Positions 36,590 through 45,616 of a stretch of 64,000 bases of DNA are shown piece after piece. Position 1 is the stretch's first letter, and every line of letters starts with the position of its first letter. The translations under genes and the position numbers were made by a program. The notes beneath the pieces are model-generated. The model was not told where the DNA came from. It made no database searches and saw only the letters and a program-made list of their open reading frames with translations. The DNA comes from Acanthosepion lycidas (lineage: Eukaryota; Mollusca; Cephalopoda; Sepiida; Sepiidae), in the NCBI GenBank assembly GCA_963932145.1, contig OZ010578.1, positions 24,209,153 through 24,273,152 of the forward strand. The letters are read 5' to 3'.

Positions 36590-36785
36590 CACCCATTTCC
36601 GTAAGAACACCGAAGTTAAGCAACATCGTGCCTGGTCAGTACCTAGATGGGCGACCGCTTGGGATTACCAGGTCCAGTAAGCTTGGATGTGCGGGTGGTG
36701 TAATAGATAATGACTCAAAATTATTAATAAGAGAGCCGAGCTCAAATTCCCGTTGGGTTCGTTATATTTATAAGTTTACATGAAT
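36590..36785 (+). mobile_element. Chimeric 5S rRNA/tRNA SINE, clearest head
   Basis: CACCGAAGTTAAGCAACATC at 36608 and GGTCAGTACCTAGATGGG at 36634, then CGCTTGGGATTACCAG, reproduce boxes A and C of the 5S rRNA internal promoter in order. A tRNA-Arg-like unit follows (GGTGGTGTAATAGATAATG at 36695, B box GAGCTCAAATTCC at 36739). The short body ends near 36785. Confidence 0.75.
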
Positions 36786-37186
36786 TATAAACCCAACATG
36801 TTTCCCGGGTATCACTGTTGCCTAAGAAATTCTTTTGGATGAGAATTGTTGATCAGTCAAAATTAGGTTATGAACACGATTAAACATAAATTAGGAGTTA
36901 ACATCATTAAAGGTCTCTCAGATTTTCCTGCATTTTGGGTCTCAAAATCTCCATGCTGGACATTGACCTACCTCTTCTTCACAGTTGAGTATAATGGGCT
37001 CTTTACCTTTCACTGGCTCTTTAATCTATTTATAGATTTCTTTTCGAGTTTTTTTTTCTGTAGGCACAAGAATTGACAAGTATTAGATATATTTTGACTA
37101 CAATTTATCTGTAACAGGTGACATTCTTCAGTTTTCGTTATTAGTTAATCCAATTTGTAGTCTTCAGCCCTTGTTTAAATGCTATA
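36786..37186. other. Unassigned
   Basis: Nothing recognised. An open frame at 36870-37076 has no motif. Confidence 0.35.
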
Positions 37187-37570
37187 CAGGTATAACTCAC
37201 TCTACGTCCTTAATTGTTTCCAGAGGTTACGACTTAGGTCGAAAAACGACTTAAGTCGAAATAACCACACTATAAACCGCAAATAAGCACTCTCCATTGT
37301 CTATTACAGTATTTATGATATGTATGTACAGTATTCTGAATAAGATAATTAATTTCCACCTTATCTTCCAGTGATATATCCGTACAGTTAGCATTAGCAC
37401 TTGTACTGGGACTTTTCTTCGGAGTCATGGGCAAAAATGTATTCTAAATCACAACTGAAATATAATTGAAAGAACGTCAATGACAGATCACAGATGTAAA
37501 CAAGTCTGAATTCAAAATTGGCAGCAATTTGAAATAAGAACATCTGCTGAATATACTTTATTATTCTAAT

Positions 37571-37646
<76 letters not shown>

Positions 37647-37846
37647 TTTTAAAATTTATCTAAATATGATTTTATACGCGTTTATAATTATTTTAGTGTT
37701 TTGACGTTTCTAATATTTTTAACGGCCGACATAAACTCAAGTAAAAGAACCTAAGGCAAGTTTTATTTTTTCATATAATATTTAAGAAAACCGACGTATC
37801 TTCGAAAATGACTTAACTCAAAACGACTTAAGCCGAGGTATCACTG
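37187..37846 (-). mobile_element. Tigger/pogo-like DNA transposon, internally deleted (660 bp)
   Basis: Ends begin CAGGTATAAC and, inverted, CAGTGATACC, flanked by TA at 37185-37186 and 37847-37848. Sub-terminal ACGACTTAAGTCGA-type repeats appear at both ends (37247-37260, 37822-37833), as in Tigger elements. A (TA)n run (37577-37640) interrupts the interior. The remaining coding piece is listed separately. Confidence 0.7.
37270..37428 (-). pseudogene. pogo/Tigger transposase N-terminal remnant
   Basis: ATG at 37428 opens MTPKKSPSTSANANCTDISL, then EDKVEINYLIQNT, and ends after 52 codons at 37270. A lysine-rich start followed by IxLEDKVEI matches the beginning of the CENP-B-type helix-turn-helix that opens pogo-family transposases (the family usually reads ITLEEKLEII). 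The rest of the DNA-binding domain and the DDE catalytic domain are gone, so it cannot encode an active transposase. It lies inside terminal repeats of the right type, which supports the call. Confidence 0.6.
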
Positions 37847-37849
37847 TAT

Positions 37850-38725
37850 GTGCATGGTTCCTTTTTTTTATAGTCTTTAATGTTCAAATCTTTATCCAAG
37901 TTTGCTCAATGTCGTTGGCACACTGTGCCAATCTAAGTTAGGGTCGCCTCAGACAAAAAAACGTCCCTTAGCATCCTTTGTGTTCCATTTCAGTGAGTTG
38001 AGACATGTATGTGCGTTACTTTGACAGACATTGATTTAGAGGACCAAGTCAGTAGAAGATGTGAGGGTATGGATGTTTGTGTGACTGTCAGTCCGGCAAC
38101 AGACACTGTTCAGGGAGAATCTGGTCAATAGGAGCAATAAGAGACAATATTCAGGTCGGATTAGTTACAGGCATCGACGTCAAAATTAAACGGGATTGAG
38201 TTAAAGTATCGTGATAGAACTGAGGAAAATCTGACGAATATTTCGACGAAAAAGTGACAGGGAAGAGATAATTGCTATGAAGACAAGTTTTGGCTGAATT
38301 CATCGCTGAATTCATTTTTAAAACAAGGACGAAAAATGAGGATTTTTGAGAAAATTTTGTCCACTTAAAATACAATTATAATTTTAAAATTAAAGTCCAC
38401 CTATGAAATTTGATATATTTGGCATACAAGGCGATTAGGAAGTTTTTTTTTTTCTTTTCTTTTTTAAGAGTGGAAAAAAACTGTAGGGTTGTGGTATCCT
38501 GTCGGCACTCCCACATTTTTTGAAACAACCGGAAGAAAAAACTTAACCGGCGATCGTTGTAAAACTGATTCAGGATATAAAAATTATTTTGCCTGTTGCT
38601 GTCTTCCGTCATTCTGCGGGCCAATATAATACCCACAACAGGATATTCTCCCAGACACAATAATAAATTCTACGATTAAAACTGAAGTTATAAATAAACT
38701 TTCTTACATCACGTGCAAATTTAAT
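37850..38725. other. Unassigned
   Basis: Open frames of 70-95 codons on the minus strand without motifs. Nothing recognised. Confidence 0.35.
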
Positions 38726-38729
38726 GTAT

Positions 38730-39377
38730 CTCGGTTGTTAACTGGGGCAAGAACTGGCTGGTCAACTTTAACGCCTCCTAAACTAAACTACTCTCTATTA
38801 ATCACCATAGAGATCCCTCCCTGCCCACTATTATAGTCAACTTCTTGAGAGCAACTCTCTGCGTCTGCTCGGTCTCACGTTGACTGCTGACCTGAGATGC
38901 AACAAATACATTGAGTCAATTGGCCCTGATCTGGCATCTCGTCTACAGTCATTCTCTCACAGACGCGCCGTCGCCTCTCTCTGTCTTTTCTACAAATACT
39001 TTCATGGTAATTGCTCCGCTGAGCTGCTTTCACTGGTTCCCAGACTCTATGAATTCAAGCACCCTACGAGGCTGGCATCCCGCTCTCACCCTTACACTGT
39101 AGAAACTTTTAAATGTAGCCGTCTCTTCTACTCCAATAGCTTCATACCTCGCACCTCTCGCCTGTCGAATACCCTTCCCTATTACTGTTTCCGTGGGAGC
39201 TATTATCTCCAACTATTCAAATGTAATGTCAATCGACATCTCCAGTTACCTTGATCTATCCACTATCCCTCTCCTCATCCTTTCTTCTGTCACTCCTATC
39301 TGCTCTCGCTGGAAAGCTTCTGCAACACCCTGCATCCTCGTGGCTTCACGACTTGCTCGGGGCGTAATGCTTAAACA

Positions 39378-39400
<23 letters not shown>
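38730..39400 (+). mobile_element. LINE family A, RT C-terminus with poly(A)
   Basis: Best preserved family A tail. Upstream, broken frames give NWLVNFNAS-like sequence, then the frame at 38880-39254 reads YIESIGPDLASRLQSFSHRR, then VASLCLFYKYFHGNCSAELL, RTSRLSNTLP and LFKCNVNRHLQLP. A long A-run (39378-39401) ends it. Compared with 61.2 kb it has an internal deletion between the RT thumb and the QRRICNVIGP motif. Less decayed than the other copies, so probably a younger insertion. Confidence 0.8.
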
Positions 39401-39408
<8 letters not shown>

Positions 39409-39497
39409 TTGTCAGATTCCTACCAGATTTCTAGGAGTTGAAGGTCGTTCAAAACTAATTGCCTTGTAATCAGTAAATTGACGACAAATCGTATGTA

Positions 39498-39600
39498 TTA
39501 GATTGGTGCAAAAATAATGACGTAATAATGTCGTTTTTTGACGTATTTTTTTAACGTCAAAAAACGACATTATTACGTCATTATTTTTGCACCAACCTAA
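39498..39600. mobile_element. Palindromic mariner MITE, copy 5 (103 bp)
   Basis: TTAGATTGG (one substitution)...CCAACCTAA, with TA at 39496-39497 and 39601-39602. Confidence 0.92.
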
Positions 39601-39606
39601 TATATA

Positions 39607-39724
39607 CAGGGTGATTTGAAAAGTAACCCCCTATTTTACGTATGATGGATTCTCCTGTCTAACTATAATTTTTACAAGACGGGAGAGTCCATCATACATA
39701 GGGAGTTATTTTTCAATAAGTCTG
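39607..39724. mobile_element. Second palindromic mariner-type MITE (118 bp)
   Basis: CAGGGTGATTTGAAAAGTAA at the left and its diverged inverse ending in GTCTG at the right. Arms of about 50 bp meet around ATGATGGATTCTCCTGTC. TA duplications at 39605-39606 and 39725-39726. Unrelated in sequence to the TTAGG family beside it. Confidence 0.7.
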
Positions 39725-39726
39725 TA

Positions 39727-40124
39727 GTCTGAGAGTCGTTTACGGCCAAATCACGCTGAAAGTATTGGTTCATGTTCGATCATGGAACTTAAGAAACAAT
39801 AAGTTTTGTCAGTACTTAAATTGGGGTCTCGGTTACTTTAAGGAATAGGGGAGTAACCTCTAAAAATATTCGATCTTTGTGAATCGGGAGGTAGTAAAAG
39901 AATGGTGCAGCGGCAGACTGTTATTTTAAATCACATCTTATGACTGCTTGGTGGAGTAACATTGTCAGCGGCAAAGAGATACCATCTCTAAAAAAACTGA
40001 GACCCTGTAACATTTTGTTGGATTTGCGATCTCTAATTGTACAAAGTTCACTTGGAATGTAATTGAAAAATATTACAATCACTGAATCTAATCATTCAGA
40101 ATACATAGCTTAGCTTAGATGTGT
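39727..40124. other. Unassigned
   Basis: Nothing recognised. Confidence 0.35.
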
Positions 40125-40235
40125 CACAGGACCGAAAATATGAAACACCCAGTGAGGGTCGAACTCATTACTTAGTCGTCAGTGTTCTAGCGAAACAAGC
40201 TTGCTAACGATTACACCACATCGAAATGCCCAAAT
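40125..40235 (-). mobile_element. tRNA-derived SINE head
   Basis: Minus strand: A box TGGTGTAATCGTTAGCA and B box GAGTTCGACCCTC, about 45 bp apart. tRNA-like but without a foldable acceptor stem that I can see, so called a SINE head and not a tRNA gene. Confidence 0.6.
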
Positions 40236-40589
40236 ATTGAGCGGCGGGTGTCTTTGATATGGTAGTAGCGGCTGAACCTTTTTACAAATCACCCATAACT
40301 TTTTGCCTTGATACAGATAATAGTCTGGCAAAATAACGTCTGACATGAATATGTGTACGAAGCAGAGGTGTCACATTGAATTCTTCCATGTAGAATAATT
40401 GCACTCGTTGCCATTTATTGACGCTAGCTGAAGGTTTATGAAAGCGAAACAGTCGATGTGAGCCAAGTTAGGTGATGGGTAATGAGTGTGAACAGGGGCA
40501 ACAACGATGTGTGTGACAAGTCTCGTTCAGGGCGGCCCTATACAACTGACAAATTACGATATGACAAAGCGTTTTAAATATACATGGAC
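40236..40589. other. Unassigned
   Basis: Nothing recognised. Confidence 0.35.
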
Positions 40590-40714
40590 AATAGCGGTAA
40601 CTAAGTGGAAAAATATTGTTTGGTAGTTGAAAAGTTGTTCTATGCAACAATGTTATTTTGTACGTTGTCGCCTCGTAGTATTTAAGATGGAATATGTGAA
40701 AACCGGTTGCATGT
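40590..40714 (+). repeat. Dispersed repeat, paired with 43548-43650
   Basis: GTGGAAAAATAT(C/T)GTTTGG and AAAAGTTGTTCT recur in the same order at 43.56 kb. ATGTGAAAACCGG also resembles 21752-21770. Confidence 0.5.
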
Positions 40715-40950
40715 TGAAATGCTCTGGCGCTTCTCACCTGTGGAATTCACTTCCGGTCACTTGCTTTTCAGCCAACCTTGATCTTCAAACTTTTTAATAT
40801 CATGTCAATTGTTATCTTTTTAATTCCTATTCTTTTATTTTTCACTCTCCTTCATTAAATGTTTTTCTTTTCCTCATATTCTTTTACACTCCCTTGTGCC
40901 TTAGTGGCTTTATTGGCTAGCTTGGGGTGAAATGATTACAAAAAAAAATT
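40715..40950 (+). mobile_element. LINE family A, 3' end
   Basis: Encodes about SHLWNSLPVTCFSANLDLQT then the family A 3' end (TTAGTGGCTTTATTGGCTAG, A-run at 40940-40948). Strongly truncated. Confidence 0.7.
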
Positions 40951-41436
40951 GTTGCCCAAATATTTCTTTCAATAAGTGAAGCAACTGAAAAAGTCAAGGA
41001 AAAATTATTACCATAGCAACCTTGCAACTTAGAAATGCAGTTGTTAACTTCAAAGAATTTAACCGTTGCAAGTCATTATGGACCGATTCCAATTCCGGCA
41101 ATTCAAAAAACACCAGAATTTATTGAGAAAAAAAAATTGCTTAATATACTGACAACACACAATTTTTGACAATGACTGTCATAGTGGAAAGTACTTGAAT
41201 ATAGCAGAAGTAAATATAGACTCTAAACAATTTATTCATAACTTCAATCCTGGCGTACTTTTCGGAAACTGGAAAAATATAATAAAAAGTTGAATAGACA
41301 GACCTTCTTAATTTTCCTTTTTACACACACACACAGACATACACACGCACACACACATATATATATATGAAGAAATATAGTCTTAAGCCGTGCTATATTT
41401 ATGGGATAAAGTGCTTATATATATATATATTCTTTT
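40951..41436. other. Unassigned; shared 48-bp block at 41367-41414
   Basis: GAAGAAATATAGTCTTAAGC with GTGCTATATTTATGGGATAA recurs at about 57951-57998 beside the second Penelope-like element. Also CA and TA repeats. Confidence 0.4.
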
Positions 41437-41825
41437 AATCGGTATCACCCTATGCAAGGCAGTAAAGCAACTAAGACACAAGCGGTTACAGAGTGTGGAA
41501 GAATTAGGAACAGAAACTTTGATAATGAGAGGAAAGAGTAATCAGAAAGACAGTAGATAGCGATTGACATTGTATTTAAATTGTTGCAGATCAAGTTGGC
41601 TAGAAAGCTTGGAGCCGGAAGGGAGTTCCACAAGCGAGAAGTGCGAGAAAAGAAACTGTTAGTATAGAACTTAGGGCTACATCTAGCCCAGCTCAATTGT
41701 AAATTGATGAGACCACGACGCCAGTCTAGTACTGCACTTAAATTAAAAAAAAGTCGTGGGGCCTTAGTGAAGAGCTTATCTGAACTGTTACCATGAAAGT
41801 ATTTATAGAAAAGGCACCCCCCAAA
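41437..41825 (-). mobile_element. LINE family A, RT C-terminus
   Basis: Minus strand reads LFYKYFHGNSSDKLFTKAPR, then RTSRLWNSLPAPSFLANLIC, and ends with VALLPCIG. Frames shift between blocks. Flanked by TA repeats. Confidence 0.75.
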
Positions 41826-42028
41826 CACACACAGATATATATATATTAATAAATATACCTCTGTGATCACTTAGGAAGTTAATAATGATGTAATAGCTGA
41901 ATCCAGCGACCGTGTTAGGGCCTATCATTACTATTATCACTGAAACTGCACCATTAAAACAAGAGATGTATATATATATTACCAATTTTTGACTGGTAGG
42001 GATAATTCCACGGAGGATATTAATCAAT

Positions 42029-42029
<1 letters not shown>

Positions 42030-42060
<31 letters not shown>

Positions 42061-42118
42061 AAGAAGAAGAAGAAGAAGACGAAGAAGAATCATCATCATC
42101 ATCATCATCAAGAAGAAG
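42030..42118. repeat. (AAG)n and (ATC)n trinucleotide tract
   Basis: About 19 AAG units, then (ATC)n, then AAG again. Minus-strand poly-Leu/Met frame is an artefact. Confidence 0.9.
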
Positions 42119-42270
42119 AACCTTAAAGATTCATTTCAGTTATAATTTATTTTATGAATATCTCCGTATATTTTCATCGCTTTAAACCAAAATCTTTTAA
42201 TAAATCGAGACAATAATCCGGGGGATTGCCTCCTTTTATTGAAAGGTTTCAATCTAAAGAGATGAATATA

Positions 42271-42350
42271 TTAGGTTGGTGCAAAAATAATATCGTTTTT
42301 TGACGTTAAAAAATACGTCAAAAAACGTTATTATTTTTGCACCAACCTAA
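42271..42350. mobile_element. Palindromic mariner MITE, copy 6 (80 bp, short form)
   Basis: TTAGGTTGG...CCAACCTAA, TA at 42269-42270 and 42351-42352. Lacks GACGTAATAATG from the left arm and its partner on the right. Confidence 0.92.
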
Positions 42351-42407
42351 TATAAATATATTCTTGAAACAAATTATAACTGAAATGAATCTTTCAGGTT
42401 TTGTACT

Positions 42408-42409
<2 letters not shown>

Positions 42410-42466
<57 letters not shown>
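42410..42466. repeat. (TA)n microsatellite
   Basis: About 28 TA units. Poly-YI frames are artefacts. Confidence 0.95.
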
Positions 42467-42469
<3 letters not shown>

Positions 42470-42479
<10 letters not shown>

Positions 42480-43005
42480 GTGTCTGTATAAAGAGAGTAA
42501 AAGGGTGTGTGCGCGAGGGAGAGATAGAACAATACACGCAAAACCTTTTCAGGTTTGATTTAATAAGCAGCTGTATGAACTACTATACTACAAGCAAGCA
42601 CCAACATTAAAATGAATTCAGAGTCTCTGTTGTCGCGATGAAAGTAGTCTTCGGTCTTTTTTTTCTTCGACTTTTTCTCTATTGTTCTCATTGTCATTCT
42701 CGTTTAGACAAACACGCACTTTTTATCGATATATTTATTTTCAGGCACACCAAACTTTTCTTTCTTTGGTTTCAGTCGAATCAAATTATGAACAAAATGC
42801 ATTGATAGCTTGTTTTGATATAGTTTTTCTCATTTTGTTTATCTGTTGTTTTGCGGGAAGGGCAAATTTTCTCAGCCGAAATCAAAAGTCGACAAAATAT
42901 GTTAGTTTCTTATTGTTGGACGATAGTGAGCTTCTCTTTCGTATCAATCCTACTCGTGTTGTGATGTATTAAGAAATCGAAATAAAATTCTTTCCGAACA
43001 AAAAA
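42470..43005. other. Unassigned
   Basis: An open frame at 42682-42972 (96 codons) has a hydrophobic segment but no motif. Not supported as a gene. Confidence 0.3.
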
Positions 43006-43007
43006 AA

Positions 43008-43455
43008 AAAAGAAGTACTCAACTGCTATGTGATATCAATCCTCCTTTATGGCAGTAACTGCTGGATATTTTCCTCGCAGATGAGGAGATTTGAAGCAAT
43101 AGAAATGTGATGCCTCAGAAGGATGCTGCGAATACCATGAATTGAACATGTGAACAGCAGTGAAATATTTTAAGGAAAATGGGAATAAAAAAGGACACTT
43201 ATAATCAGAATTAGAAAGCGAGAGCTGAAATTTATGGGACACATAATGAGGATGGACGACTTGGAGAATTTGACACTCACAGTACATATCGAAGGTAAAA
43301 GATAGAGGGAGAGACAGAAAGCTATCTACCTGGCGTGCTTGTGTGTTTGGATGGCGGAACGGATGGGAAATTGACAAATGTTATTAAGAAATGGATAGGT
43401 AGTAGTGGAGAGCCATGATCGCCCACCCACTTAGGGGAACATGGCATATAGAATA
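43008..43455 (+). mobile_element. LINE family C, RT C-terminus
   Basis: Decayed frames give VLNCYVISILLYGSNCW, then LRIP, then LKFMGHIMR and the ATW-type end (AGAGCCATGATCGCCCACCC). Same segment as 26.1 and 60.2 kb. Confidence 0.7.
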
Positions 43456-43547
43456 AGTGAAGTTGATTTTCTTTAGATATATCCTCCTCTGACCATATTC
43501 CACCCTACGCAAAAATTGGAATGAGTATGAAATGTCTGCCTGAAGCG

Positions 43548-43650
43548 TCAGTGGGTAACTATGTGGAAAAATATCGTTTGGCAGTCCAAAAGTTGTTCTG
43601 TATACGTTGTTGCTGCCGTCGAAATAAACAGGAGATATGTCTTCTGTGTG
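43548..43650 (+). repeat. Dispersed repeat, paired with 40590-40714
   Basis: See the 40.6-kb copy; order and orientation are the same, and each copy lies within about 100 bp of a LINE end. Confidence 0.5.
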
Positions 43651-43866
43651 TTCGAGTCATGTTTAAAATCATTTCTCTTCATTTGTAACAGAATAAACAT
43701 CTTTTCTTTTTTTTGAAAGAAAAACAGGAACGGATTTGTAATGTAAATCAAAGTTTTGCCATTTGACTAAATATTATTCTTGTATCAGCTGTGATAAATG
43801 TGATATACAATGGCGGGCAAAATAAATAAGCTACTGAGGTAAAAAGAATAATAATTTTTATTAACC

Positions 43867-44069
43867 GTATATACTTGCGCATTATGCGACCTTTGAAGAC
43901 CTAATTTTGAAGCTAATTTGACTACAGTAAATGGATATATAGTTTGGCCAACGGCGTAGCCAGGGCCAGCAGTACATACACTAATTTTATATCTCGTGTA
44001 TGATGCAACCCTCTTAAAATTAGCTTCAAAATTAAGTCCTCAAAAGTCGCATGATATGTGAGTACATAC
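43867..44069. mobile_element. MITE with long inverted repeats (about 200 bp)
   Basis: Left arm TATATACTTGCGCATTATGC and CCTAATTTTGAAGCTAATTT pair with the inverse of 44015-44069. Arms are about 52 bp with moderate divergence and the interior is about 95 bp. TA-type flanks are likely. No coding sequence. Confidence 0.6.
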
Positions 44070-44104
44070 TGGAATGTGTACTAAAATGCTGTAAGTGATC
44101 GATA

Positions 44105-44515
44105 ATTTATTCTCAGGTGTACATTATTTACATTATTCGGACTATTGTCCTCATCTTTGTCGCCATATTTATTACAACGTTTCGGCCGTTGTACGCTCCG
44201 GCCTTCTTCAGGTGGTTGGAATGTTGAACTTAACCCTTTATTTCGCTCACTAGCGTAGAGTGTTCTAGTTTCACGTGCCATGTCTAATGGATGTCAGTTA
44301 TCTCCCGTTAATTCCCCTCTCCAAGTTCTCGGCTGCCTTAACCAGGTATTGAACTCACACTCTTTGGGTCCTGTCACTGGATCTAACCAACACCTTTATC
44401 TACTGTGCCATGTGTCCGAAACGTTGTAATAAATATGGTGACAAAGATGAGGACAATAGTCGGAATAATGTAAATAATGTACATAATACTTCATCTCAGA
44501 AATATAGACAGATAT
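44105..44515. repeat. Inverted pair of Penelope-associated tails
   Basis: 44105-44400 parallels 29015-29280 (same orientation) and includes the hammerhead-like core CTGAAGA...GAAAC on the minus strand (44211-44179). 44411-44515 repeats its GAAACGTTGTAATAAATATG...AATGTACATAAT part in the opposite orientation, giving an inverted repeat of about 90 bp. Confidence 0.6.
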
Positions 44516-45139
44516 TCTCAGGTGTATTATCTGAGGTCATTCATATCTATAATGCAAGTTGCCATATTCGAGTGAACCCCATGGGTTCAGATACAGATTT
44601 GTGATACTGAAAATAAGGTCTGCAAAAGTTATTAACCATTTGTCATCCGTCAAGATTAACATTCCAGATAATGACACGCATGTAAACATCTCATGTTAAT
44701 TAATCAAATACAAATGGCCTAAAACCTGAAGCCTTCCAACTTGTCCTTCTAGTATAGTTGATGTTCCACTGGCCTCGCTGGACCAGTTTTGCTCCCAGCA
44801 TTCCCTAGTGGGACCGGAAGTGCTTGCAATCATCATAATAATTAACATTATTGATGTTGTTATAAACAGGTGATTTAAATTTCAAAATGGGAAGAGTGAA
44901 TTTGGAGAAAAGGACGAACATTATCGAAATATCACGAAGAATGAATTAACGGTTTGCAAGCTCGTCTCACTGTTTAGCGATATGGTGATTTCAATCCTCA
45001 TTGGGAATCTCAATATTGTGATCTTGTGTAATCGTACAATACCCACTCCGGCTGTCCAAGACTTCCAACACTGCGGCTGATCGATGAAAATCGCTTCGAT
45101 CCCGATCTCAGCCTATTCCACGTTGTGTTTTAAGCTCGA
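44516..45139. other. Unassigned
   Basis: A B-box-like GATTTCAATCCTCATTGG at about 44988 suggests an old SINE. Nothing else. Confidence 0.3.
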
Positions 45140-45616
45140 TCATAAGGCAGCCAAGATCGAATCGTCGCAAGTATCTTCGTGTCGGGCGGTTCCGAGCAGG
45201 GCGATGACGTACAGGAAAAAAATAACACTCGAACAAATTGAACAAAAGTAAATCCTGATTTTTATCAGTCCTCTATACAATAATTGGCTTATATCAGAGA
45301 TCACATGCAATAATGCGTCTAAATCGGAAGTGATACTATCGTTGTTGACTTGGCAAAGTTTAGTTTTCTGCTTTGGTAAAGTTTGGCACAAGGCTGAAGT
45401 CAAATGGTTTCGTTGGCAGATAATGGCCCGGACCTCTCTCATGTCTTTGGTCTCTATCTCTTCTGCCTCTTTCCTCTCTTCTTCGATTCGTCTCCATCTC
45501 TTCTGATTCTCTTCTCTTTTCTGCCTAATTCTCTTCGCGCATTCGTATTTATGGGCATTCGCCCAAACTGGCGAAATAAGAGAATTCGATAATTCTGGAG
45601 AATTCCCTTCTTCCAC
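45140..45616 (-). CDS. Open frame of 158 codons, unidentified
   Basis: Residues about 28-62 are rich in R, K and E (IRQKREENQKRWRRIEEERK) with coiled-coil-like periodicity. Residues about 115-143 are hydrophobic (SICSSVIFFLYVIALLG). No family recognised. The sequence has higher GC than its surroundings and an LTR-like feel on its left end (GGCGATGACGTAC), so it may be element-derived. No splice or promoter signal stands out. Low confidence as a gene. Confidence 0.2.
   Translation of the reverse strand: MEEGNSPELSNSLISPVWANAHKYECAKRIRQKREENQKRWRRIEEERKEAEEIETKDMREVRAIICQRNHLTSALCQTLPKQKTKLCQVNNDSITSDLDALLHVISDISQLLYRGLIKIRIYFCSICSSVIFFLYVIALLGTARHEDTCDDSILAAL

Noticed and set aside
36590-36700. 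A 5S rRNA gene
   Set aside because: Only part of 5S is present, with substitutions, and it is fused to a tRNA-like SINE; two other copies show the same fusion.
40125-40235. A functional tRNA gene
   Set aside because: A and B boxes are present, but no acceptor stem pairing is visible; fits a SINE head.
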